Below are positions 27,299-36,962 of a stretch of DNA of 64,000 bases, one piece after another. The DNA lies in NCBI GenBank assembly GCA_000961655.1, contig LADR01000024.1, forward strand, positions 1-64,000, in the 5' to 3' direction. The notes under the pieces were generated by a model. The model saw nothing but the letters and a program-made list of their open reading frames with translations. It did not search any database and had not been told where the DNA came from. Source of the DNA: Desulfatitalea sp. BRH_c12. GTDB lineage: Bacteria > Desulfobacterota > Desulfobacteria > Desulfobacterales > Desulfosarcinaceae. Each line of letters opens with the position of its first letter. Within the stretch, counting starts at the first letter, position 1. Position numbers and translations under genes: made by a program.

Positions 27299-27748
27299 CT
27301 ATTTAACAATATGCACCGGCACCGGGGATTTGCGTAAAACTTTCTCAGCAACCTGCCCCAGTTCCTGATCGGATGCCCCTAGTTGGCCCTGTCCCCGGCT
27401 GTTCATCACGATCAGATCGGCCTTGACCTGATCGGCCATCTTGAGTATTTCGCGGGCCGGATCGCCCATGACCAATCGTAATTTTAAGAATGGACAGGCT
27501 TTAAGTTCTTCTTCGCAGATCCTTTCAAGCTGTTTGCGTGCTTTTTCGATCTCCCAATCTCTAAAATTATTCAGATGATCGGCACTTGGATAGTTGCCGT
27601 AAGCCGGAAAGTAATTGCACAAATCCACGGCTACGTACATGAGGACCACTTCGGCATTGTACTTCTGGGCCAATGAAATCACGTGCCGGCCCGCTTTCAA
27701 TGAAGTCGCCGATAAGTCGGTGGGCCATAAAATAATGTTGACCGGCAT
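27299..27748 (-). CDS. Universal stress protein, UspA family
   Basis: 149-residue single-domain Usp. It begins MPVNIILWPTDLSATSLKAG and has the ATP-binding signature in DLIVMNSRGQGQLGASDQEL followed by GQVAEKVLRKSPVPVHIVK. The Gly-rich loop is retained, so nucleotide binding is likely. The ATG at 27748 follows AGGTG. It lies downstream of the glycerol transporter operon, separated by a hairpin at 27847-27876 that probably ends that operon, so it is likely expressed separately. Confidence 0.88.
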   Translation of the reverse strand: MPVNIILWPTDLSATSLKAGRHVISLAQKYNAEVVLMYVAVDLCNYFPAYGNYPSADHLNNFRDWEIEKARKQLERICEEELKACPFLKLRLVMGDPAREILKMADQVKADLIVMNSRGQGQLGASDQELGQVAEKVLRKSPVPVHIVK

Positions 27749-27846
27749 TGTTCACCTCATTTCTGTGGAAGGATTACAGGTTCAGTCCAAACATGGGACA
27801 GCTGGTAAGTTCTGTCAAAGCGACTATGCCTCGAGGAACCAATAGA

Positions 27847-27876
27847 AACGGCGCCCATACAGGTCCGGGCGCCGTT
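27847..27876 (-). terminator. Hairpin after glpV
   Basis: A perfect 10-bp stem, AACGGCGCCC (27847-27856) with GGGCGCCGTT (27867-27876), lies 25 bp after the glpV stop; on the minus strand it is followed by TTCTATT. It is the likely end of the glycerol importer operon. Confidence 0.6.
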
Positions 27877-27901
27877 GTTTTGCAGGATGAGAGCCGGGGT
27901 G

Positions 27902-29647
27902 CTACTTCACGCGACCTTCGCGCCAGGCTTGAATGAGACTATCGTAATCCACGGTTTCACCTTTGGGTTTTTCGTTTTCCAGTTTCGGTTTGGGGGAGCC
28001 GGGTTGTTTCAGCCAATAGGATTCATCCTTCTTCTCATTGAGTTTAGGCCCGCACTCACCTTGGGTCTTGGAACGGGCGATACGCTCCATCACCCTGTCC
28101 ATCTCTTCGGCCAGGTTGTTCATGGCCGTATCCACGGTCACTTCACCGGAAACCGCTTCGCCGATATTCTGCCACCACAACTGGGCCAACTTTGGGTAAT
28201 CGGGCACGTTGGTGCCGGTCGGGGTCCAGGCCACGCGCGCCGGGCTGCGGTAGAATTCCACCAGTCCGCCCAGCTTCGGCGCACGGTCGGTGAAGGATTG
28301 GTGCCGGATGTCGCTGTCGCGAATGGGTGTCAGGCCCACATGCGATTTTTTCAGCGAGGTGGTTTTGGCCACACAGAATTGGGCAAAAAGCCAGGCGGCC
28401 TTGCGGCGTTCCAGCGGGGTACTCTTCATGAAGGTCCAGGAACCGCAATCTTGATAGCCCAGTTTCATGCCTTCTTCCCAATAGGGGCCGTGGGGCGATG
28501 GGGCCATGCGCCATTTGGGCGTGCCGTCTTCATTGACCGTGGGTCCGGGTTCGACCATGCTGGGTAGAAAAGCCGTGTACCAGAAGATCTGCTGGGCGAC
28601 CGTTCCATTGGAAAGGAACGGCAGGTAGGTGTAGAAGTCCATGCCCAGGGCGCCCGGAGGAGCGTACTTGCGCAGCCATTCCATATATTTGCGCAGCGCG
28701 TACTTGGCTGCCGGGCCGTTGGCCGCGCCGCCGCGCGCAACGGTTGCACCGACCGGACGGCAGCCTTCGACGCGGAGGCCCCACTCATCGACTGGTTTGC
28801 CGTTGGGAATGCCTTTGTCGCCGGCGCCGGCCATCGAGAGCCACGCATCGGTGAACCGCCAGCCCAGATCGGGAGCCTTCTTGCCGTAATCATTATGGCC
28901 GAAAATGGCTTTGCCGTCGATTTCGCCAACATGTTCGCTGAAGAACTCGGCGATGTCCTCATAGGCCGACCAGTTGACAGGAACGCCCAGGTCGTACCCG
29001 TAAATTTCTTTGAACTGCTTTTTGAAATCATCCCGCTTGAACCAGTCGTAGCGGAACCAGTAAAGGTTGGCGAACTGCTGGTCGGGCAGTTGGTACAGCT
29101 TGCCATCCGGGCCGGTCGTGAAGGATTTTCCCATGAAATCATCCACATCCAAAGTAGGCAAGGTGACGTCCTTGCCTTCGCCCGCCATGAAGTCGGACAA
29201 GGCTACCACATACCCATAGCGGGAGTGGGTGCCGATCAGATCGGAGTCGTTGACCCAGCCATCGTAGATATTCCGGCCCGAGGCCCACTGCGTCTGCAGC
29301 TTTTCGATCACGTCGCCTTCCTGAATCAGGTCGTGAGTGACTTTGATGCCGGTGATTTCTTCGAAAGCCTTGGTCAGGACCTTGGATTCATACTCGTGTG
29401 TCGGAATGGTCTCGGAAACGACCTTGATGTGCATGCCCTTGAAGGGCTTGGCCGCGTTGATGAACCACTCCATCTCTTTGAGCTGTTGCTCCTGGGTCAG
29501 CGTGGATGGCTGGAATTCTTTATCGATCCATTTTTTGGCTGCAGCCATGTCCGCACCGGCCGGCGTGACAACCAGCGCTAACAACCCTGCTGCAACCCCT
29601 CCCAGAAGCAGATTGCGGGCCGCGCGTTTTTTTACTTTGCTAAGCAT
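27902..29647 (-). CDS. glpV: Glycerol ABC transporter substrate-binding protein
   Basis: 581-residue periplasmic binding protein with a signal peptide (MLSKVKKRAARNLLLGGVA, cleavage probably after AGA near 33). Features of the large GlpV family are SETIPTHEYESKVLTKAFEE, NDSDLIGTHSRYGYVV and YWFRYDWFKRDDF; the protein is much longer than ordinary family-1 sugar binders, as GlpV is. Known function in Rhizobium leguminosarum GlpSTPQUV is capture of glycerol. It is the last gene of a minus-strand operon whose order glpS-glpT-glpP-glpQ-glpU-glpV equals the rhizobial one, and which faces glpABK. Confidence 0.9.
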   Translation of the reverse strand: MLSKVKKRAARNLLLGGVAAGLLALVVTPAGADMAAAKKWIDKEFQPSTLTQEQQLKEMEWFINAAKPFKGMHIKVVSETIPTHEYESKVLTKAFEEITGIKVTHDLIQEGDVIEKLQTQWASGRNIYDGWVNDSDLIGTHSRYGYVVALSDFMAGEGKDVTLPTLDVDDFMGKSFTTGPDGKLYQLPDQQFANLYWFRYDWFKRDDFKKQFKEIYGYDLGVPVNWSAYEDIAEFFSEHVGEIDGKAIFGHNDYGKKAPDLGWRFTDAWLSMAGAGDKGIPNGKPVDEWGLRVEGCRPVGATVARGGAANGPAAKYALRKYMEWLRKYAPPGALGMDFYTYLPFLSNGTVAQQIFWYTAFLPSMVEPGPTVNEDGTPKWRMAPSPHGPYWEEGMKLGYQDCGSWTFMKSTPLERRKAAWLFAQFCVAKTTSLKKSHVGLTPIRDSDIRHQSFTDRAPKLGGLVEFYRSPARVAWTPTGTNVPDYPKLAQLWWQNIGEAVSGEVTVDTAMNNLAEEMDRVMERIARSKTQGECGPKLNEKKDESYWLKQPGSPKPKLENEKPKGETVDYDSLIQAWREGRVK

Positions 29648-29694
29648 AGCTCTCCTCCTTTGGCCTTCAATAGTTGGCGGGCAACGATAGTGCC

Positions 29695-29729
29695 ATCGCA
29701 GGCGTGAAAGCCGTTTGGCGCCTGGCGAT
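29695..29729 (-). promoter_or_regulatory. Intercistronic hairpin between glpU and glpV
   Basis: ATCGCAGGCG (29695-29704) pairs with CGCCTGGCGAT (29719-29729) with one bulged base. It sits in the 99-bp gap before the binding-protein gene. Similar hairpins stabilise or process transporter messages so the binding protein is made in excess; that role here is inference. Confidence 0.45.
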
Positions 29730-29746
29730 ATGCCTCATTTCTACTT

Positions 29747-30025
29747 TTACCCCCATCTCATCGCCACGAAAATCCAGACAGCGGATATCGGCAGCGCCAT
29801 CCATAACGATAAATCGGTCAGCCCAAGCCAGGCCAGGTGGATGTAGCCTGTGCCAAGCAATCCGATGAAAAAGCGCGTGCCGCGGGTGGTCGGAAAGCCC
29901 AAAAACCCCTTGCGTTCCACCGTGGGTGACACAAGTTCCCACACCAGCATGCCGCAGATCATCAGCAAAATGATCAGGAAGAAAAGAGCGGTCGGCAGTG
30001 TCCACGCCATCCAGTCCAGGCTCAT
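29747..30025 (-). CDS. glpU: Small two-helix membrane protein GlpU (DUF2160)
   Basis: 92-residue membrane protein with hydrophobic helices at about 9-31 and 50-88 (LALFFLIILLMICGMLVW-like stretch, then GTGYIHLAWLGLTDLSLWMA). It matches the small DUF2160 protein that lies between glpQ and glpV in rhizobial glycerol ABC operons and is thought to belong to the transporter, function unknown. The ATG at 30025 follows AAGGGAGGCGCC and is preferred over an earlier ATG. Spacing to glpQ is 10 bp. Confidence 0.82.
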   Translation of the reverse strand: MSLDWMAWTLPTALFFLIILLMICGMLVWELVSPTVERKGFLGFPTTRGTRFFIGLLGTGYIHLAWLGLTDLSLWMALPISAVWIFVAMRWG

Positions 30026-30035
30026 GGCGCCTCCC

Positions 30036-31717
<1,682 letters not shown>

Positions 31718-31738
31718 TTTGCTTCCTTCGCGCCTGCC

Positions 31739-32824
31739 TTATTCCACCAGGCGGCCATCGGCAAATAGCCGCGTTTTTTCCGGTGGAAAACGAAGCCAGG
31801 CCTTCTGTTGGGGCACAAGGTGCTCTTCGGGCACGCGGGCCCGGACCATCTGGCCATTGAGGGCCAGGGTCACGATTCTCGAGGCGCCCTGATCTTCGAC
31901 GGTCAGGATTCCCACCGGGAAAGCGTCCGCCACGGCTTGGGCATGCAGTTCCAGGTGCATGGGCCGGATACCCAGTTCCAATTTGCCGCTGGCCCTGCGC
32001 GCCAGGTTGGCTGTGCGTTCGTCCAGCGGTATCATGGTGCCGTTTACCCGTGCGAACAGTCCTTCGAGCGTGCATGGCAGAAAATTCATGCCGGGACTGC
32101 CGATGAAGTAACCGACAAATTTATGCTTGGGCATTTCGTACAGTTCTTCGGGGGTACCGACCTGGACCACTTCGCCCTCGTACATCACCACGATGGTGTC
32201 GGCAAAGGTCATGGCCTCGACCTGGTCGTGGGTGACATAAATCATGGTCAAATGGAAACGTTCGTGAATTTCTTTCAGCTTGCGGCGCAACTGCCACTTC
32301 AAATGGGGATCGATCACGGTCAGCGGTTCGTCGAACAGGATCGCGGCCACATCGCTGCGGACCAGGCCGCGGCCCAGTGAAATCTTCTGTTTGGCATCGG
32401 CGCTCAGGCCGGCCGCCTTTTTATTGAGCACGCTGTCCAGATCGAGCATCTCGGCCACTTCCCGCACCCGCTGGCGAATCCGGTCGGCGGTAACGCCTCG
32501 ATTTCGCAAAGGAAAGGCCAGATTATCGAAAACGCTCATCGTGTCATACAACACCGGAAACTGGAAAACCTGGGCAATGTTGCGTTGTTCGGGAGGCAGG
32601 CCGGTGACATCGCCGCCATCGTACAGCACCTTGCCTTGGCTGGGTTTAAGAAGGCCCGAGATGATGTTGAGCAGGGTGGTCTTGCCGCATCCGGAAGGGC
32701 CCAGCAAAGCATACGCACCCCCATCCTCCCAGGTCATGTGGATGCGTTTGAGGGCATACTCATGCAGCGTCTGGGTTTTGGGCCGATAGCTGTGGGCGAC
32801 TTCCTGCATATCGATACGCGCCAT
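31739..32824 (-). CDS. glpT: Glycerol ABC transporter ATPase GlpT (degenerate signature)
   Basis: 361-residue importer ATPase. Walker A is GPSGCGKT (42-49), Walker B AILFDEP (161-167), and the H-loop His is H199 (YVTHD). The ABC signature is degenerate: LSADA at 140-144 in place of LSGGQ. A C-terminal TOBE-like regulatory domain follows residue 240. Note that this GlpT is the ABC ATPase of Rhizobium nomenclature, not the GlpT antiporter of E. coli. It pairs with GlpS, whose defects are complementary. Spacing to glpS is 24 bp. Confidence 0.88.
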   Translation of the reverse strand: MARIDMQEVAHSYRPKTQTLHEYALKRIHMTWEDGGAYALLGPSGCGKTTLLNIISGLLKPSQGKVLYDGGDVTGLPPEQRNIAQVFQFPVLYDTMSVFDNLAFPLRNRGVTADRIRQRVREVAEMLDLDSVLNKKAAGLSADAKQKISLGRGLVRSDVAAILFDEPLTVIDPHLKWQLRRKLKEIHERFHLTMIYVTHDQVEAMTFADTIVVMYEGEVVQVGTPEELYEMPKHKFVGYFIGSPGMNFLPCTLEGLFARVNGTMIPLDERTANLARRASGKLELGIRPMHLELHAQAVADAFPVGILTVEDQGASRIVTLALNGQMVRARVPEEHLVPQQKAWLRFPPEKTRLFADGRLVE

Positions 32825-32848
32825 GGGGTATTGCTCCTGAGTAAGGCA

Positions 32849-33940
32849 TCATGCGCGGCCTGTGTGATCCGGTGCGGCCGCCAATTGGCCTTCTGCATCG
32901 TAAACGAACAGGTGACAAGGATGGACGTAAACCGTGATCGAGCTTCCGATTTTGAAGTGATGCACGCCGGTTTTCTGGACCACCAGACGCGTATCGCCGT
33001 AACGAACATGGATGAATGTTTCGGATCCGTTTATTTCACAAAGATCGACGCGCGCACCGATAGCCACGGCTTCCGGCGACGTGCTTTGCAGTGAAAGGTG
33101 GTTACAGCGCACGCCGAAGGTGTATGGACCGGCGGGCAGATGGGCCATGTGGCTGCTGAATGGCAGCCGGATAGCAGGGCCGAGCAGCGCCTGGCCGGCT
33201 TCTGCCCGCCCTTGGATAAAGTTGATCGGCGGATCGGAAAAGATTTCGGCCACACGGGTAGTGGCCGGATGCCGGAAGACTTCCGGCGTGGGTCCGGCCT
33301 GCAGCACGCGACCTTCATCCATGATGACGATATTGCCGCCCAGCATCAGCGCTTCGGCCGGTTCGGTGGTCGTATAAACGACAATGGTAGCCTTGCGCAG
33401 CGCGAAAATCTGCTGCAATTCCACACGCAGTTCTTCGCGCAATTTGTAATCCAGATTGACCAGCGGTTCGTCGAGCAGCAGCAATTGACTCTCTTTGACC
33501 AGCGCGCGTGCGATGGCCGTTCGCTGCTGCTGACCTCCGGAGAGTTCCGCGGGCAGGCGAAAGAGCAGGTCGTCGATATGCAGCATGGCGGCAGTGTCGC
33601 GCACGCGTCGATCGATCTCACTTTTGTTCAGGCCGGCCAGTTTGAGCGGAGAGGCGATATTGTCGTAGATCGTCAAGGACGGATAATTGATAAACTGCTG
33701 GTACACCATTGCCAGACTGCGTTTGCGGACCGACATACCGATCACATCCCGGCCATCGACCAGGAGGCGTCCCTGGGTGGGACGGTCCAGGCCGGCCATG
33801 ATACGCAGCAACGATGTTTTACCGGCCAGGGTACGGCCGAGGATCACATTGCGCGAGCCGGGAGCGAAATGCAGATCGATATCCTTGAGATGGACTTCCC
33901 GACCGACGATCTTGTCAACATGTTGGAGCATCAACCCCAT
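32849..33940 (-). CDS. glpS: Glycerol ABC transporter ATPase GlpS (H-loop His missing)
   Basis: 363-residue importer ATPase. It has Walker A GRTLAGKT (35-42), an intact signature LSGGQ (133-137) and Walker B LLLLDEP (153-159). At the H-loop the sequence is YTTTEPAEAL, with T192 where GlpT has H199. Residues from about 230 form a TOBE-like domain. Paired with GlpT, the consensus ATP site would be GlpT Walker A/B/H-loop against GlpS signature, the other site degenerate. First structural gene of the operon, with a promoter match about 200 bp upstream. Confidence 0.88.
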   Translation of the reverse strand: MGLMLQHVDKIVGREVHLKDIDLHFAPGSRNVILGRTLAGKTSLLRIMAGLDRPTQGRLLVDGRDVIGMSVRKRSLAMVYQQFINYPSLTIYDNIASPLKLAGLNKSEIDRRVRDTAAMLHIDDLLFRLPAELSGGQQQRTAIARALVKESQLLLLDEPLVNLDYKLREELRVELQQIFALRKATIVVYTTTEPAEALMLGGNIVIMDEGRVLQAGPTPEVFRHPATTRVAEIFSDPPINFIQGRAEAGQALLGPAIRLPFSSHMAHLPAGPYTFGVRCNHLSLQSTSPEAVAIGARVDLCEINGSETFIHVRYGDTRLVVQKTGVHHFKIGSSITVYVHPCHLFVYDAEGQLAAAPDHTGRA

Positions 33941-34144
33941 GGCGTGCTCTCCGGTTCATGTGGCCGAATTCCGGCGCCGTCTTGATGACTGTCGACCCGA
34001 CGAGGTTTGAGGCGTCAGCCTTGTCATGGAAATGTGAACGGTGGCACTTCGATGAACGCGTAAAAAGTCCGATTGCCCGTTTTCCGTATTCCGGCGAGGG
34101 GCTTCTGTGGATGTCGGATCACGGACCTTTAATGAGCTATGGCA

Positions 34145-34187
34145 TTTATAGCAGTGCCCAAATCGTTTCGCAAGTGAAAATATTTTC
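34145..34187 (-). promoter_or_regulatory. Promoter of glpSTPQUV with an adjoining palindrome
   Basis: On the minus strand TTGCGA (34168-34173) and TATAAA (34145-34150) lie 17 bp apart. Directly upstream of the -35 is a perfect 12-bp palindrome, GAAAATATTTTC (34176-34187), a plausible GlpR operator. The start of transcription would be near 34138, giving a leader of about 200 nt. Confidence 0.5.
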
Positions 34188-34241
34188 GTAGTAATGATAA
34201 CAAGTGATCGGCTATTGATCGATTGCGAACGTCTGTCGGAC

Positions 34242-35078
34242 TCAACCGGCCACGAACAACTGCACATCGGCATGGCTCAGCACTTCGGTCATGGATGCAC
34301 TAGGCTGCTGATCGGTGAAAAGCGCATCAATTTCATTCATATCCCCGAGACGTACCATGGCATTGCGGCCGAATTTGGTGTGGTCCGCCGCCAGGAAAAC
34401 TTTGCGCGAGTTGTCGATAATGGCCCGCGCAGCACGCACTTCACGGTAATCGAAGTCGAGCAAGGCCCCGTCGTGGTCGATGCCGCTGATGCCGATGATA
34501 CCGATATCCACCCGGAACTGCTGGATGAAGTCGATGGTCGCCTCGCCAATCAGGCCGCCGTCGCGGTGACGCACCAATCCGCCGGCCACGATCACCTCGA
34601 AATTTCGATTGGACGAGAGAATGGTGGCCACATTCAAATTATTCGTGATCACGCGCAAGCGCTTGTGGTCGACCAGCGCTTGCGCAACGGCCTCGGTCGT
34701 CGTGCCGATATTGATAAACAGGGAGGCATGATCAGGGATCTGTTCGGCCACCATGCGCGCAATTTTACGTTTTTCGTGGAAGCAAATAATTTTGCGCTCG
34801 GTGTACGCCACATTTTCGGTGCTCGAAGATACGCCCGCCCCGCCATGGAAGCGCTGGATGAGCCCGGCCTTGCTGAGAGAATTGATGTCGCGCCGGATGG
34901 TTTGGGGCGTGACGCCGAATTCGCGAGCCAGGTGTTCGATGGTGACAAAGCCCTTGGACTTGAGCATCTGCTGAATCCGGGCATGCCGGTTGGATAAGCC
35001 GGTTTTATCGCCGGCCGATACGCTCTGTGCGGATTCCGGGTCGGGTTTGGGCATTTGTCCCTCAGTGAAAACCTTCAT
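34242..35078 (-). CDS. glpR: DeoR-family repressor GlpR
   Basis: Repressor of about 278 residues. The N-terminal DeoR helix-turn-helix is RIQQMLKSKGFVTIEHLARE and FGVTPQTIRRDINSLSKAG, the characteristic FGVSxQTIRRDL-type recognition helix, followed by RFHGGA and a sugar-phosphate-sensing domain containing NIGTTTEAVAQAL and GIIGISGIDHDGALLDFDYRE (long block near 200). GlpR proteins release DNA on binding glycerol-3-phosphate. Start is uncertain: the ATG at 35078 (AGGAGG 3 bp upstream) or 35054. It lies between the importer operon and the divergent glpABK operon, so it probably controls both. Confidence 0.9.
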   Translation of the reverse strand: MKVFTEGQMPKPDPESAQSVSAGDKTGLSNRHARIQQMLKSKGFVTIEHLAREFGVTPQTIRRDINSLSKAGLIQRFHGGAGVSSSTENVAYTERKIICFHEKRKIARMVAEQIPDHASLFINIGTTTEAVAQALVDHKRLRVITNNLNVATILSSNRNFEVIVAGGLVRHRDGGLIGEATIDFIQQFRVDIGIIGISGIDHDGALLDFDYREVRAARAIIDNSRKVFLAADHTKFGRNAMVRLGDMNEIDALFTDQQPSASMTEVLSHADVQLFVAG

Positions 35079-35130
35079 GGACCTCCTGACCAACGGTGCA
35101 GGCATAAAGTTGAAATATGATCAGAAAATG

Positions 35131-35234
35131 TTCGAATTCGAAAGAACTCAGGTGACAGCTCCATTCCTATATGGTATTAACCAAATGAATCATTTCTTTC
35201 GTGTTTGACTTTCGGAAACGGTCAAGAACGTTCT
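35131..35234. promoter_or_regulatory. Palindromes in the glpR-glpA divergent region
   Basis: A perfect 12-bp palindrome TTCGAATTCGAA (35131-35142) and a perfect 10-bp palindrome AGAACGTTCT (35225-35234) lie in the 280-bp intergenic region, with two TTTCG copies between them (about 35197-35215). TTCG-containing sites are typical of GlpR operators in other bacteria. Assignment as operators is inference. Confidence 0.45.
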
Positions 35235-35360
35235 GACCATGAAGATGATTGTACATTGTATCTTCAAAAATTGAAATGTCAAATGGGGCGAACGACGATC
35301 AAACCTCCCTGAGAAAAGAAAACAGATAGGCGGCGTTCGTTTGTCCTGCGGGGGAATTGC

Positions 35361-36962
35361 ATGCAAACCCAAGTGCTCATAATCGGCGCCGGCATTACCG
35401 GCGCGGGCGTGGCCAGGGATCTGGCCTTGCGGGGCGTGCACTGTATCATCGTCGAAAAACAGGATGTCAATGCGGGTGCATCGGGTGGCAATCATGGCCT
35501 GCTTCACAGCGGTGCCCGCTACATTGCTTCTGATCCTGCCTCCGCTGTCGAGTGCCAACGCGAGAATCATCTGCTCAAACATCTTGCTGCCCACTGCATC
35601 GAGGCCACTGGGGGGCTGTTCGTTGCCGTGGCGGGTGATGACGAAAACTACATCGCCGATTTTCCCTCGACCAGCCGCAGGTGCGGGATCACTGCCCATG
35701 AAATAGACCTCAAAGAGGTGCATGAGCTGGAACCGGCATTGTCCAACCGGCTTATCGCGGCCTACGCCGTGAACGATGCCACCATCGATCCGTTCAAATT
35801 GTCGCTGGATACAATTGCCGATGCCCAATTGCACGGCAGCCGTCTTCTGCGGTACAGCCGCGTGGTCGGTTTCGAAATTGTCCATGGCCGGATTCGCGCA
35901 ACCCGGGTCAAAGATGAATTGACCGGCCGTGTCCTATCGATTGCAGCCGACATCGTGGTCAATGCCGCTGGGGCCTGGGCGGGGGTGGTGGCCGCTCAAG
36001 CTGGTGCGCCGATCCGGATGCGTTACTCCAAAGGCACGCTGCTGGTCACGCAGAATCGCATCGCTTACCGGGTCATCAATCGGCTGCGCAAAGCCACCGA
36101 CGGGGATATTCTGGTGCCGGGCGGCACTGTATCTATATTGGGCACGACCAGTGAACGCGTTGCGTCACCCGATGTCATTTACCCGGAGATTCACGAGGTG
36201 GATGCCATTATCGATGAGGGAGCGGTCATGCTGCCCCAATTGGCCGAGACCCGCTTCATCAGGGCCTATTGCGGTGTGCGGCCGCTGTTGGAAGAAGCGG
36301 GCAAACGCGGCACCGATGATCCGGACGATCGTGCCGTGAGCCGCGGGTTCGCATTGATCGACCACTTGGCAGGTCCTGAAAAATTAGCCAATTTTGTCAC
36401 CATTACCGGCGGCAAGCTGACCACCTATCGGTTAATGGCCGAAAGAACAGCCGATTGGGTGTGCCGGCGCTTAGGGATCCAACAGCCCTGCCGTACCCAT
36501 CGTGTGCCGCTGCCCAACACTGTGGACGCGCGCTGGACCGAGCCCGGACTGGCGCCCAATACCTGGTTGCGCAGCCACGCGCCGAACGATGCGCTGCTTT
36601 GCGAATGTGAAATGGTGCCCCGCAGTGTTGTCGAGCAGATCGTGACGACCATTCGCAAACAGGATGGCCGGCCGAGCCTGAAGGCAATCAGCTTGCGCAG
36701 CCGCATCGGCAAAGGCCCGTGCCAAGGAACCTTTTGCAGCCAGCGACTGGCCGCTTACCTGTACGATCGCAACTATCTGGCGGGCAGCCAGGGTATTGTC
36801 GAGTTGCGCGCCTTTTTGCGTGAGCGTTGGCGCGGGCAGCAGCCGCTGCTGTGGGATACGCCTCTGGCGCAGGCCGAATTGCTCGAAGCCATGCATTGCG
36901 GCCTTTTCTGCCTGGAACTAGCCGCTGAAGGCGGGGTAATCGAAGGATTAGACCATGCCTGA
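35361..36962 (+). CDS. glpA: Anaerobic glycerol-3-phosphate dehydrogenase subunit A
   Basis: 533-residue FAD enzyme that oxidises glycerol-3-phosphate to dihydroxyacetone phosphate. The FAD motif IIGAGITGAGVARDLALRG is at 7-25, GGNHGLLHSGARY follows, and TITGGKLTTYRLMAE is at about 352-366. The C-terminal BFD-type [2Fe-2S] domain has C414, C416, C454 and C459 (CEC and GPCQGTFC), which marks GlpA rather than aerobic GlpD. The ATG follows GGGGGA. It overlaps glpB by 8 bp. No glpC (the membrane-anchoring Fe-S subunit) follows. Confidence 0.93.
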   Translation: MQTQVLIIGAGITGAGVARDLALRGVHCIIVEKQDVNAGASGGNHGLLHSGARYIASDPASAVECQRENHLLKHLAAHCIEATGGLFVAVAGDDENYIADFPSTSRRCGITAHEIDLKEVHELEPALSNRLIAAYAVNDATIDPFKLSLDTIADAQLHGSRLLRYSRVVGFEIVHGRIRATRVKDELTGRVLSIAADIVVNAAGAWAGVVAAQAGAPIRMRYSKGTLLVTQNRIAYRVINRLRKATDGDILVPGGTVSILGTTSERVASPDVIYPEIHEVDAIIDEGAVMLPQLAETRFIRAYCGVRPLLEEAGKRGTDDPDDRAVSRGFALIDHLAGPEKLANFVTITGGKLTTYRLMAERTADWVCRRLGIQQPCRTHRVPLPNTVDARWTEPGLAPNTWLRSHAPNDALLCECEMVPRSVVEQIVTTIRKQDGRPSLKAISLRSRIGKGPCQGTFCSQRLAAYLYDRNYLAGSQGIVELRAFLRERWRGQQPLLWDTPLAQAELLEAMHCGLFCLELAAEGGVIEGLDHA

